From positions 1-64,000 of the IMG/VR virus record IMGVR_UViG_3300042893_000309: a stretch of 64,000 bases of DNA; one strand, given 5' to 3'. The notes below the pieces were generated by a model. It was given only the letters and a program-made list of their open reading frames with translations, was not told the origin of the DNA and did no database searches. Within the stretch, counting starts at the first letter, position 1. Each line of letters begins with the position of its first letter. The translations under genes and the position numbers were made by a program. This stretch comes from a virus. This document shows, one piece after another, positions 30,872 through 39,159 of this stretch.

Positions 30872-31504
30872 TCAAGACTCGAATAAATCCAATGCTATAT
30901 TCCAATGCGCCACACGATCTTCTAGACCAATAGTTCCACCGTTAATACGTTTACTTAACAACACAATGTCACCCTTGTCACAAATAGCGTTAAGTCCATT
31001 CTTGTGCCAAAACCAGCAGGCACTCAGTGTGGCATAAGCTGGTTGTCTTAGCAAATCTGGATTTTCTATTAGACAATCGTCGCCAAACAACTCTCTGCTA
31101 CAACGTGTATAGTTATCACGCCCTGTGATTTGTAGTATGCCACGTCCTCTAAACTTCCAACCATCACCACTTTGTTCGTTTCCGTTGGCCATACGACTAG
31201 CATATATACGATTGGCAATCATTTCAGGTTTGCGTTCATATTGTGCTGCCAGAGCATCTGTTGGAAAGTACTTGCCAAATAAACCACGTAGTCCCTTGGC
31301 ACTGTAGTTTAAGTTTTCCTGTAGCACAGTGAAGTCTAAACTTTCGTGTTGACATTGTGCGATGAATCCTGCCACGCGAGCAGGTGTTGTAATTTCAAAT
31401 GCTGGAAAGTGTTCAGCAAATGCTTCATACCACATTTGTGGATTTTTATTTTTATGTATACACTCAGCTAATTTTTCTGGTGTAAATTCAAATTCAAAAC
31501 TCAT
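30872..31504 (-). CDS. GH19-type endolysin (chitinase/lysozyme-like)
   Basis: A 210-residue muramidase of the glycoside hydrolase 19 type, which cuts peptidoglycan glycan strands. The HES near residue 55 carries the catalytic Glu, and GWKFRGRGILQITGRDNY is the characteristic substrate-binding segment. There is no signal peptide, so holin-dependent release is expected. I use the ATG at 31504, which overlaps the upstream stop and has GGGAGAG upstream; an earlier ATG at 31537 is inside the upstream gene. It lies about 7 kb from the holin/spanin-like genes. Confidence 0.85.
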   Translation of the reverse strand: MSFEFEFTPEKLAECIHKNKNPQMWYEAFAEHFPAFEITTPARVAGFIAQCQHESLDFTVLQENLNYSAKGLRGLFGKYFPTDALAAQYERKPEMIANRIYASRMANGNEQSGDGWKFRGRGILQITGRDNYTRCSRELFGDDCLIENPDLLRQPAYATLSACWFWHKNGLNAICDKGDIVLLSKRINGGTIGLEDRVAHWNIALDLFES

Positions 31505-32211
31505 TTTTCTCTCCCTGATTTCATATTGGCCATCCAATGGGCTAGTTGACCTTTTCTGCCACCTTGCTTGGCAACCTTGCGTAATGTACTTATGCTAGCC
31601 TTGGTTGGAACTCCGTGACGTTTGCTGTCACCTTTGTCTTGCGGATTTTTGCCATCCGCAAAGTTTTCTTCCAAGTCAACAGCATCATCTTTAAAAAATT
31701 CTGGATACTTTTTATTAAAGTGTCTCATTATTATGGCAGCTTGAGCATTTGCTTCGTTTTCTATTTCGCTACCAGTACCGCCGCTATTGACATCTAGTCT
31801 GTGTTCTGTATTTTGTTTAAAGTGTATAAGTTCGTGTGCCAGTGTTCTTAATATATCCAATGCGTGTCTGTTTTCTATAGCTAGATAGATTATTTGTTCA
31901 CTGTCATCGTATTTTCCAAAAGTGGGTTGCTCGTGATCTATAATAATCTTTTCTAATTTGATTTTAGGCAACTTCTTTAATGCCAGTGCATGCATGGCCA
32001 AGGGTAAAAATTTTGTAAATGCAGTCATCAACTGCGGTTTGTTATCTGTATCTTCAGACACTCCACTGTATCCTGCGTCTGCGCCGTAACTGCCAGCAGG
32101 CCCAGGACCTGCTACAGGTTTCTTAGGAGTAATATAGGCCTTGGGTTTTTTATTATATTTCTTGGCTCTAACACCTTTTTTATGTTCGTCTACGATTTGG
32201 TGAGCTTTCAT
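31501..32211 (-). CDS. Late protein with zinc-metallopeptidase-like motif
   Basis: A 236-residue protein. The first 65 residues are Lys/Pro/Gly rich (AHQIVDEHKKGVRAKKYNKK). The domain after this has LRTLAHELIHFKQ near residue 140, an HExxH zinc site, and a downstream EIENEANAQAA whose Glu could be the third ligand. The C-terminus is again basic. It might process virion or host proteins; catalytic activity is inferred from the motif alone. Confidence 0.65.
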   Translation of the reverse strand: MKAHQIVDEHKKGVRAKKYNKKPKAYITPKKPVAGPGPAGSYGADAGYSGVSEDTDNKPQLMTAFTKFLPLAMHALALKKLPKIKLEKIIIDHEQPTFGKYDDSEQIIYLAIENRHALDILRTLAHELIHFKQNTEHRLDVNSGGTGSEIENEANAQAAIIMRHFNKKYPEFFKDDAVDLEENFADGKNPQDKGDSKRHGVPTKASISTLRKVAKQGGRKGQLAHWMANMKSGREK

Positions 32212-32504
32212 CGGGGTTGCTCTCCAGTCATATAGGGCAAACTAAACCATAACTTGAACCATTCAGCATCACCGGGTCTAATATTGTTCTTACGCATTAT
32301 TTCAGCTTTCTCTGTGCCGCTTTGACCAAACGATTCGCCATAGCTGACCTGTTGCCCACGATATTCATGTAGTCTGGCTTGACCGCCAAGGCCGCCAAGG
32401 CCTGATAAAATTTTAAGTTCTTGTATGGGGTCAGCAGGATCAAGATAGCAGTCATCAGGACTGTCTCGATTCAAGTCATGGCTAGTGACCTTGTACTGCT
32501 TCAT
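32208..32504 (-). CDS. Hypothetical late protein
   Basis: A 98-residue protein (MKQYKVTSHDLNRDSPDDCY) with a Gly-rich middle (LSGLGGLGGQARL). No domain recognised. It is coupled by 4-nt overlaps to the metallopeptidase-like and Dps-like genes. Confidence 0.58.
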   Translation of the reverse strand: MKQYKVTSHDLNRDSPDDCYLDPADPIQELKILSGLGGLGGQARLHEYRGQQVSYGESFGQSGTEKAEIMRKNNIRPGDAEWFKLWFSLPYMTGEQPR

Positions 32505-32935
32505 TTTAGCGTGGCCTTTAACATCCAGCCGTGTTTGCGATGTGCGTCCATTCTTCCAGCAACAAAATCACTGAAGCCATGTTCGCCCATTTGTTCGCTT
32601 AGGTCGAACACCATCTTTAAAATTTTAACTATTTTTTCGTTATCAGTTAACAATTCAATAACCATTTGTTTGCTATCTAGGATTTCTGTTTCGTCTTCGA
32701 TTTGCGTCAGCATACTGAATCGTTGTAGACTAGATGGTGCGTAAGTGCCTAGTGCTCTTAGTTCTTCGGCAAACGTATCAATGCTGCCATAAACTTCTTG
32801 ATAGATCCTTCCAAACAATGAATGAAACGATTCGAAAAACATTCCTTCAACGTTCCAATGAAAGTTTTGTGCTTTTAAGAAAAAGCTAAATTCAGTGGCA
32901 AATGCTATCTTAGCCGCCTTTTGTAATTCTTCCAT
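32501..32935 (-). CDS. Dps-like ferritin/DNA-protection protein
   Basis: A 144-residue four-helix protein of the Dps family. AQNFHWNVEGMFFESFHSLF and the following IDTFAEELRALG supply the inter-subunit ferroxidase ligands H26, H38, D53 and E57, with the same spacing as in known Dps proteins. Such proteins form 12-mers that oxidise and store iron and can shield DNA from oxidative damage. It lies among late genes, not with early host-takeover genes. It may protect phage DNA in the cell or in the particle; the latter is speculation. Confidence 0.85.
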   Translation of the reverse strand: MEELQKAAKIAFATEFSFFLKAQNFHWNVEGMFFESFHSLFGRIYQEVYGSIDTFAEELRALGTYAPSSLQRFSMLTQIEDETEILDSKQMVIELLTDNEKIVKILKMVFDLSEQMGEHGFSDFVAGRMDAHRKHGWMLKATLK

Positions 32936-32937
32936 TA

Positions 32938-33795
32938 TTATTTCCTTGTCTTTTTAAATCTTTTGAATATGTGAAACTTTTCGCTAACTGGCTGCGTCTT
33001 AGGTTCTTCTTTCTTAGGAGGATTTAACAATTCCTGTCCACGCTTGCGACTTGCCGCACTTTTAGCTTGTTGACGATCCCATGCTTTACTTAGTTTAGCG
33101 GCAGCACTCATGCGAGCAGTCTCCGACATGTCTCGCTCAGGTTCTTTTGTTTTCTTTACAGGTTTAGCTTTTTCTTTATCTGCTTTTAGTTTGGCCTTGC
33201 TGGCCTTGTCAGCTTCCTTGGCCGCCGCCTGATCCAAGTATGGAGTTAAGAAATGTTTAACAACGTCAAAGAAAGGACGACCAGCAACACGAGTATCAGC
33301 AGGAACTCCAGCAGCACGTTCAAATGCTGCTCGGTCATTGGCTGCTACTGCTGCACGTAAATCTGTTGCGCTGGATATACGTGCCGCTGGTTCCCACACA
33401 ATGTCTCTAAACTTGTAATAGCCGTGAGGACCTTCTTTACCATTAGACTTTTGTAATGCTGGCACAAATACTTTTGAATCGTTTTCATCAGTTACAACAT
33501 GTAGCGTCACAGCACCGTGATTTTTGTAAACCATTGATGCTAAAGTGAACCAACTTTGTTCCGCTACTAGATGCCCTTCGATTTCAGGCATGATAGTTTT
33601 CATTGCGTCAATCTTTACATTAAAAGGCAATGGGTCTTTTGGGCCTTGTGTGCTTTGATTAGTACCAATATACCATTCATCAAATTTAGATGCGGTGCTC
33701 CAGGCAGCTTTGTGGCCTTGATGTGGTGGATTAAATCGACCGAATATAATGCCCACGGACTTGTTTCTTGATTCGAATAGTTCTCTTAGTTTCAT
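32938..33795 (-). CDS. HxGH nucleotidyltransferase with Lys-rich tail
   Basis: A 285-residue protein. GRFNPPHQGHK near residue 20 is the HxGH motif, and ARISSATDLR near residue 140 is the partner ISSTxxR-type motif of NadM/NadR-like adenylyltransferases. From about residue 190 the tail is low complexity and strongly basic. The N-terminal MKLRELFES contains an LxE that resembles prohead-protease sites of T4-like internal proteins. It could make NAD or a related nucleotide, and may be packaged; both are inferences. Confidence 0.7.
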   Translation of the reverse strand: MKLRELFESRNKSVGIIFGRFNPPHQGHKAAWSTASKFDEWYIGTNQSTQGPKDPLPFNVKIDAMKTIMPEIEGHLVAEQSWFTLASMVYKNHGAVTLHVVTDENDSKVFVPALQKSNGKEGPHGYYKFRDIVWEPAARISSATDLRAAVAANDRAAFERAAGVPADTRVAGRPFFDVVKHFLTPYLDQAAAKEADKASKAKLKADKEKAKPVKKTKEPERDMSETARMSAAAKLSKAWDRQQAKSAASRKRGQELLNPPKKEEPKTQPVSEKFHIFKRFKKTRK

Positions 33796-33796
33796 C

Positions 33797-34138
33797 TTAA
33801 TTCTCGTCGTAGCGACCGTCTTCTACGTTTTTTGTTTCTTGCTCGTGTAACGCATTACAAATACCTTCGCACATGTCTTTTTCAAGATCCGGCTCTAGTC
33901 CTTCTACTTTAAAAGTGCTTTGATATGATTCGTAGGCTTTTTTAACCAGTCCTTCGAAAGCTCTTGGATGTACCGACTTTCCTGATTCTACATATTCTTT
34001 AAATTTGTTCATTACAGGAAAGTATTCCTTACGATAAAACTGAGGGTCGTTTTGCATAAAACAAACCAGATCATCTTTAAGATCGTAGCCTAATTGCTTC
34101 TTGTTAGAATCTGCGGGTAATAAATCGTTAATTTCCAT
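33797..34138 (-). CDS. Conserved phage protein
   Basis: A 113-residue, acidic and helical protein (PQFYRKEYFPVMNKFKEY) seen in similar form in marine T4-like phages. Function unknown. It lies 60 bp downstream of a late promoter box that sits inside a hairpin. Confidence 0.62.
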   Translation of the reverse strand: MEINDLLPADSNKKQLGYDLKDDLVCFMQNDPQFYRKEYFPVMNKFKEYVESGKSVHPRAFEGLVKKAYESYQSTFKVEGLEPDLEKDMCEGICNALHEQETKNVEDGRYDEN

Positions 34139-34181
34139 AGCTGTGTACCAAATTTAGCAGGGACAGCTTGTACTCATGAGA

Positions 34182-34218
34182 AGTCCCCTATCTCGTGTAT
34201 TTATCGAAATAGGGGACT
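34182..34218 (-). terminator. Strong hairpin with a late promoter box in its loop
   Basis: AGTCCCCTAT and ATAGGGGACT form a 10-bp stem, extended by 3 bp after one mismatch. It begins 4 bp past the stop of the last gene in the DnaJ-ClpA operon, so it probably ends that transcript, although no T-run follows. Confidence 0.65.
34198..34205 (-). promoter_or_regulatory. Late promoter box GATAAATA
   Basis: Matches NATAAATA and lies in the loop of the hairpin at 34182-34218. It is about 60 bp upstream of the ATG at 34138. Confidence 0.6.
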
Positions 34219-34221
34219 GGC

Positions 34222-34863
34222 TTAGGCTTTAATTACAGACTCTATCTTTGCTATTGACTCACCCATAAACATCCTGACCATGGTCAGTGTTTGATCGCCT
34301 TTGACGTAAAAGTAGCTGCCGCCCCAACTTGTGTTACGGGACAAACTGCGTTTAGCTGTTGGCGTCAGCTTTATCTTCTTGTTATTTTTACACCACTCTA
34401 CAAAATTTGTATGATTTTGTTTAGTTTTACCCAGGAAAATTTTGTAATCAAAGTCTAGTTTTTTTACAATTACTGTATTGTTTGCTAATTCGGGATTAGC
34501 TTTGTTTGGTACACTGATGTATTTTACACGATCCGGATCAATTGATGCTAATTTTTCTAAGTTAACAGATACGTTTGTATAGACATTAATTAATGGGTGT
34601 TCTATTCGCAATTCGTAATCGGACAGCTTGAACATAACATTGTGTAATGTTTTACAATACTCTAAATCCTTGGGTGTTTTGATCTTGAGCCAGACTGGGT
34701 ATTGTTCGGGGTCCGCTAGTTCGCCAAATTTACTTGACACAAATGTCAAATCATTGCCTCTAAACCAATTGGCCACTGGACAAACAAGTACAATTTTGTA
34801 CTTGTACTTGTTCATAAAGAGCTTGGTAGTATCTTTAATCTTGACTGATTTTGGCAGTTTCAC
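34222..34863 (-). CDS. Conserved phage protein at end of chaperone operon
   Basis: A 213-residue basic protein (VKIKDTTKLFMNKYKYKIVL). I recall similar proteins in marine T4-like phages, function unknown. The annotated start is GTG at 34863 with AAGGAT upstream; an ATG at 34815 is possible. The 29-nt overlap with clpA couples the two. Confidence 0.62.
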   Translation of the reverse strand: MKLPKSVKIKDTTKLFMNKYKYKIVLVCPVANWFRGNDLTFVSSKFGELADPEQYPVWLKIKTPKDLEYCKTLHNVMFKLSDYELRIEHPLINVYTNVSVNLEKLASIDPDRVKYISVPNKANPELANNTVIVKKLDFDYKIFLGKTKQNHTNFVEWCKNNKKIKLTPTAKRSLSRNTSWGGSYFYVKGDQTLTMVRMFMGESIAKIESVIKA

Positions 34864-37099
34864 TTAGTGGAATCCTTGCTACCTTTGGCTTGGCAATCAA
34901 CAACAAGTTATCGTTTTCAACAACAATACTCAATGCCCCGCCGCCCTTTAGCTCTCCAAACAACATTAGTTTAGCAAGTGGCCGCTTGATTTCTTTATCG
35001 ATTACTCGCTGTAATGGCCTTGCGCCCATCTTGGCATCAAAACCTTTTTCAATCAACCAATCAATTGCGTCATCACTAATCTTGATGCGAATAGCTTTTT
35101 CTTTGATTTGTCCTTTAAGCTCAACCATGAACTTACCAACAATTTTAATCATTGTTTCTTTAGTCAGCTTGCCAAACGTAACAACACCATCCAACCGATT
35201 ACGGAATTCTGGAGCAAAGAATTTCTTAAGATCTGTATCGCTGTAATCTTTATCTTGCTTACCAAAGCCAATGGCATTCTTCTCACTTGCTTGTGCGCCA
35301 GCATTTGTGGTAATAATAAGAATTAGATTACGACAATCTGCTTGTTTTCCATTTGAACCTGTGATAAAACCATTGTCCATCATCTGTAACAAGATTGTTG
35401 ACACATCTGGGTGACTTTTTTCAATTTCGTCTAACAGTAATACACAGTTGGGACTTTCTTGAATTTTTGTAATCAGCAATCCAGCATTTTCTTCAAAGCC
35501 CACATACCCAGGTGGACTGCCAATCAACTTGGAAAGACTATGCTTTTCTTGATATTCACTCATGTCAAAGCGGACAAGTTTAGTACCCAAGTGCTTGGCC
35601 AGTGCCTTGGCTGTTTCAGTTTTACCTGTACCAGTTGGTCCCATGAACACAAAGCTACCCACCGGTTTGTTTTCACTCTTCAATCCCGCCCGGGCAACTA
35701 GAATCTTGTCTACAATTTCTGTAATAGCAGAATCTTGTCCGTACACTTCTTGTTTCAATTGACTTTCCAGGTTAGCAAGATTTCCAGCTTCCTGTTCTGC
35801 GATTTGCTCTTCAGGTATTTGAATCAGCTTTGCCATTTCAAACTGTATGCTTGCTTCGTTGACAACTCGTTCATCGGCCAGCTTCAAATTAAATCTTGAG
35901 CAAGCTAAATCAATCAAGTCAATGGCCTTGTCGGGCAACTTCTTATCTGTTTGATATTTAACACTCAATTTGATTGAGGCCTGTAGTGCATCATCTTTAA
36001 TTTTAACATTATGATGTTGCTCATAATATTTCTTAATACCCTTAAGGATTTGTAATGTTACTTCTGGTGTAGGCTCGTCGACAGTAATGCGTTGGAAACG
36101 GCGCATTAACGCACGATCCTTTTCAAAGTACTTGCGATATTCTTCCCATGTGGTGCTGGCAATAACTTTGATGTTGCCCTTACTCAACGCAGGTTTCATC
36201 ATGTTGGCAAGATCATTTGATCCATTGCTGGCACTGCCAGCACCACTAATCATGTGTGCCTCGTCGATAAACAACACTGTCTTACCTTTCTTGCTTAACC
36301 CTTTAAGCACAGCTTTAAATCGTTCTTCAAAGTCTCCACGATACTTACTACCTGCTAACATTGCGCTAATATCTAAGTTGTATACGCTGTAGTCTTTCAA
36401 GAAGTCAGGAACTGCTCCGTTTACAATGTTGTGAGCAAGACCTTCAGCAATGGCAGTCTTACCAACACCGGGATCACCCACAAGGATCACGTTGCTCTTA
36501 CTGCGCCTTCCTAATGCTAGGGCAATATTTTCTAATTCATCTATTCGACCAATAACAGGATCTACTTTGCCTTTTTTAACTTGTTCATTTAAATTTGTAG
36601 TAAATGCTTTTAGTGCTCGATCACTTTGTGTATCTTTAGGTTCGTTTTCTTCTTCCAACGGGGTTTCCACTTCATTATTAAGGTAATCTGCAAACTTGTC
36701 TTTGTCAATGTTTGCTTGCTGGATATAATAGTTACTCCAACTGCGCTTCTCACTCATCATGGCAAGAAATACATCGGTAGGTTCGATACGTTGTCTACCG
36801 TTGAATAACACCTGTGTAAACGCACGATTAAGTACACGTTCCACAGTTTGTGTTTTGCGAGGCTTGATGTCAGTGGTTACACCAATTATTTCGTCGCATT
36901 TGGTCTTGAGATAATGTTCCAGATTCTTTTTAATATAATCCGGATCGGCTCCGTAACCTGTTACACAGTTGGTAAAACTTTCTTCACAGAGCATGGCAAA
37001 CAGCAAATGCTCAATGGTAAGATACTCGTGTTTTAATTTTTTGGCAACATCTATTGCTTTTTCAAACACTAGTTGTAATTCGGTGCTGGGTTCTACCAT
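34835..37099 (-). CDS. clpA: ClpA-like AAA+ unfoldase with ClpP-binding loop
   Basis: A 754-residue, two-ring AAA+ protein. An N-domain (EYLTIEHLLFAMLCEE) is followed by Walker A of the first ring GDPGVGKTAIAEG and of the second GPTGTGKTETAKA. ClpA unfolds proteins for the ClpP peptidase. The loop ASEKNAIGFGKQD contains IGF at residues 610-612, the tripeptide that docks onto ClpP, at the place where ClpA has IGL. It may therefore redirect host ClpP, because no clpP is visible here. It has a GAGGAAA ribosome binding site and a 38-nt overlap with the deformylase gene. Confidence 0.92.
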   Translation of the reverse strand: MVEPSTELQLVFEKAIDVAKKLKHEYLTIEHLLFAMLCEESFTNCVTGYGADPDYIKKNLEHYLKTKCDEIIGVTTDIKPRKTQTVERVLNRAFTQVLFNGRQRIEPTDVFLAMMSEKRSWSNYYIQQANIDKDKFADYLNNEVETPLEEENEPKDTQSDRALKAFTTNLNEQVKKGKVDPVIGRIDELENIALALGRRSKSNVILVGDPGVGKTAIAEGLAHNIVNGAVPDFLKDYSVYNLDISAMLAGSKYRGDFEERFKAVLKGLSKKGKTVLFIDEAHMISGAGSASNGSNDLANMMKPALSKGNIKVIASTTWEEYRKYFEKDRALMRRFQRITVDEPTPEVTLQILKGIKKYYEQHHNVKIKDDALQASIKLSVKYQTDKKLPDKAIDLIDLACSRFNLKLADERVVNEASIQFEMAKLIQIPEEQIAEQEAGNLANLESQLKQEVYGQDSAITEIVDKILVARAGLKSENKPVGSFVFMGPTGTGKTETAKALAKHLGTKLVRFDMSEYQEKHSLSKLIGSPPGYVGFEENAGLLITKIQESPNCVLLLDEIEKSHPDVSTILLQMMDNGFITGSNGKQADCRNLILIITTNAGAQASEKNAIGFGKQDKDYSDTDLKKFFAPEFRNRLDGVVTFGKLTKETMIKIVGKFMVELKGQIKEKAIRIKISDDAIDWLIEKGFDAKMGARPLQRVIDKEIKRPLAKLMLFGELKGGGALSIVVENDNLLLIAKPKVARIPLSETAKISQD

Positions 37100-37595
37100 T
37101 ACGTTTCCTCTGTTTTTTAATTGCTAAATCTAGCTTTAATTTACTTACTTTTGATGTAAAACATATACCATCTAGATGATCTAACTCGTGTAGGAAACAT
37201 CTGGCATCAATGCTATCAAGTCTTATTATACAGGTATTTTTATCCCTGTCAAGGAATTCGACTACAATATGGTATGGTCGTTTAACTGTAAAGAACAATC
37301 CAGGATAGCTTAAACATCCTTCTTCGTCTTGTTCTAGCTCGTCACTCACGGCAATAATTTTGGGATTAAACACTGCAAATGGAGTAGTAACATTGGCCAA
37401 GTGTCTAGTCATTATCACAAACACTCTAGCTTCCACGCCTACTTGGCAGGCAGCAAGTCCTATGCCATTGTTTTCGTACATTATTCTAACCATTTCTTCT
37501 TCTAGAAGATGTGGATCCATTACTGGATTTTCAAAGTCGAAATTGGGTAATACTTTATCAAGTATTGGATTTGGATGTGTTATTAATTTCAGCAT
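37062..37595 (-). CDS. def: Peptide deformylase
   Basis: A 177-residue metalloenzyme that removes the formyl group from nascent proteins. The three family motifs are present: GIGLAACQ, EEGCLSYP and HELDH. Phage-borne deformylases occur in marine T4-like phages, where they are thought to aid turnover or synthesis of particular host or phage proteins. It overlaps dnaJ by 38 nt and clpA by 38 nt, unusually long for this genome. Confidence 0.93.
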   Translation of the reverse strand: MLKLITHPNPILDKVLPNFDFENPVMDPHLLEEEMVRIMYENNGIGLAACQVGVEARVFVIMTRHLANVTTPFAVFNPKIIAVSDELEQDEEGCLSYPGLFFTVKRPYHIVVEFLDRDKNTCIIRLDSIDARCFLHELDHLDGICFTSKVSKLKLDLAIKKQRKRNGRTQHRITTSV

Positions 37596-38412
37596 GGATT
37601 TTTTCTAATTTATCTTTTAGTATAGTGTCTGTTACAACGGGAACATTTAATCTTGTGTGAACAATCAAGTTTCCTTTATAACCACTATTTACGTTCCTAA
37701 ACCCCATGCCTCTAGATAAAAACTCAGTGCCTGGCTGAACACCTGCTTGTATATTAATACGCACAATGTTGTCATCCAATGTAGTAATATTTTTTGTACA
37801 TCCAATCATTGCTTCGATAGGGCTGATATCTAAGAACGCAACCAAGTCGTCACCGCGCCTATCGTAATCTTGACTGGCTTCTACCATTATAGTTACGTTG
37901 AGATCACCTTTTGGCAAGTTAGGTATGGAATCATCGCCCATACCTCCATACCTAATCACTTGACCGCTTTCTATGCCGGCAGGCACTTTGATCACGACGT
38001 TTTGATTTTTACCGGAAGGCAATGCGTAATTGGCCTCCATGTCGGCGCCGGTGTACGACTGTTTAAAAGAAACAGTACATCTAATATTTAGATCTCTGTT
38101 CTTTTGTCGAACACGTTGTTGTCTGCCAAACATATCTGCGAAAGGATGTTGTCCTCCAAACATTTGGGCAAATGGATCGAATGGGTTGCCTGTGTGGAAA
38201 TGGAACTGTGTTCCTCCACCTCTGCGCTCGGCATCGTACTGCGATCTCTTGTGGGGATCGCATAGTGTGTCATAGGCTTGACTGATAGATTGAAAAGTAG
38301 TAGTGTCACCGCCACGATCGGGATGATGTTTCATAGCCAATTTTTTGTAGGCTTTTTTTATTTCATCATCACTTGCCGTTTCGGTAACACCTAAAGTTGA
38401 ATAATAGTCCAT
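37558..38412 (-). CDS. dnaJ: DnaJ-like (CbpA-type) co-chaperone
   Basis: A 284-residue J protein. The J domain (MDYYSTLGVTETASDDEIKK) has HPD at HHPDRGG. A Gly/Phe-rich stretch with FDPFAQMFGGQ follows, then a C-terminal substrate-binding domain without the Cys-rich zinc finger, hence class B. It recruits and stimulates a host Hsp70. The ATG is 5 nt past a TATAAT box, so the mRNA is predicted to be leaderless. It heads the dnaJ-def-clpA operon. Confidence 0.93.
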   Translation of the reverse strand: MDYYSTLGVTETASDDEIKKAYKKLAMKHHPDRGGDTTTFQSISQAYDTLCDPHKRSQYDAERRGGGTQFHFHTGNPFDPFAQMFGGQHPFADMFGRQQRVRQKNRDLNIRCTVSFKQSYTGADMEANYALPSGKNQNVVIKVPAGIESGQVIRYGGMGDDSIPNLPKGDLNVTIMVEASQDYDRRGDDLVAFLDISPIEAMIGCTKNITTLDDNIVRINIQAGVQPGTEFLSRGMGFRNVNSGYKGNLIVHTRLNVPVVTDTILKDKLEKIHAEINNTSKSNT

Positions 38413-38417
38413 AGTAC

Positions 38418-38446
38418 ATTATATAGCACACAGACTAAAAAGTCAA
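38418..38446 (-). promoter_or_regulatory. Sigma70-type promoter for the dnaJ-def-clpA operon
   Basis: TTGACT (38441-38446), a 17-bp spacer and TATAAT (38418-38423) in minus-strand sense, only one mismatch. Five bases separate the -10 box from the dnaJ ATG. Confidence 0.82.
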
Positions 38447-39010
38447 CTATTCTCTTGGCGGCATGTAGTCGTCATCAACCGGACCAATATTAGCAGGCTT
38501 ACCTACTGTGGGCATTGGCTTACCTACCGGTGTTGTCCCCCAACTCGGTGCTGGTGCGTAATTTGTGCCTGCTGTTGAAGGTGCGCTTCCAAACCCGCCT
38601 CCGCTAAAGCTACTTGGTGCTGTAGAACCAAAACCGCCGGAGTTGCTGGAGCCTCCTGATTGTGGTTGGCCAAATGTTGAAGGCCCGCCCTGAAATCCTG
38701 TTGTTGATGTTTGTATTCCGCCATTGTTGGCTCCGCCTAGTTTTTCTTGTGTACGACCAAAGGCCGCAATACCTAATACTGCACCCATGGCAATGTGGAA
38801 TAGTCCAGCACCTTGAAGTGTCAGTGGCATCCATTGAGTAATTGGAGATTTAGTTGCTGTTTGTAGCAACGACCATAGGATTGGAAATATAACCATGTCC
38901 ATCATACAGACTAACATGTACATCCAACCCATAGCTGGCCGCCATTTTGAATTCATCCAATCTTCTTTTTTTGTCTCGCTTGCGCTTAAAACTTTAACTT
39001 CTTCTGACAT
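38447..39010 (-). CDS. Holin-like membrane protein with Gly/Ser-rich tail
   Basis: A 187-residue protein. Residues 21-45 (GWMYMLVCMMDMVIFPILWS) and 63-80 (GLFHIAMGAVLGIAAF) are hydrophobic, followed by about 95 residues rich in Gly, Ser, Thr and Pro. The WRPAMGW and QWMPLTLQGAG context resembles the phage 3TM holin family as I remember it. I start at 39010, with GGAG nine bases upstream; 12 more codons are open. It lies beside spanin-like genes, which fits a role in lysis. Confidence 0.55.
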   Translation of the reverse strand: MSEEVKVLSASETKKEDWMNSKWRPAMGWMYMLVCMMDMVIFPILWSLLQTATKSPITQWMPLTLQGAGLFHIAMGAVLGIAAFGRTQEKLGGANNGGIQTSTTGFQGGPSTFGQPQSGGSSNSGGFGSTAPSSFSGGGFGSAPSTAGTNYAPAPSWGTTPVGKPMPTVGKPANIGPVDDDYMPPRE

Positions 39011-39032
39011 GGTTTTCGCTCCTATTTGTCTT

Positions 39033-39149
39033 TTATTTCTTAGCAATCATTGTTTGAATTTTTTCCTGAATTGCTTTAGCCCAGAAAGGCTGCGGAAAAT
39101 TCCATCCTACAAATGCTCCAACGGCTACCCATAATAAAATATCTAACAT
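39033..39149 (-). CDS. 38-residue membrane protein
   Basis: A short gene with a strong GGAGAAGG ribosome binding site. The protein MLDILLWVAVGAFVGWNFPQ... has one membrane segment and a Lys-rich tail. It may belong to the lysis cassette. Confidence 0.6.
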   Translation of the reverse strand: MLDILLWVAVGAFVGWNFPQPFWAKAIQEKIQTMIAKK

Positions 39150-39159
39150 AACCTTCTCC

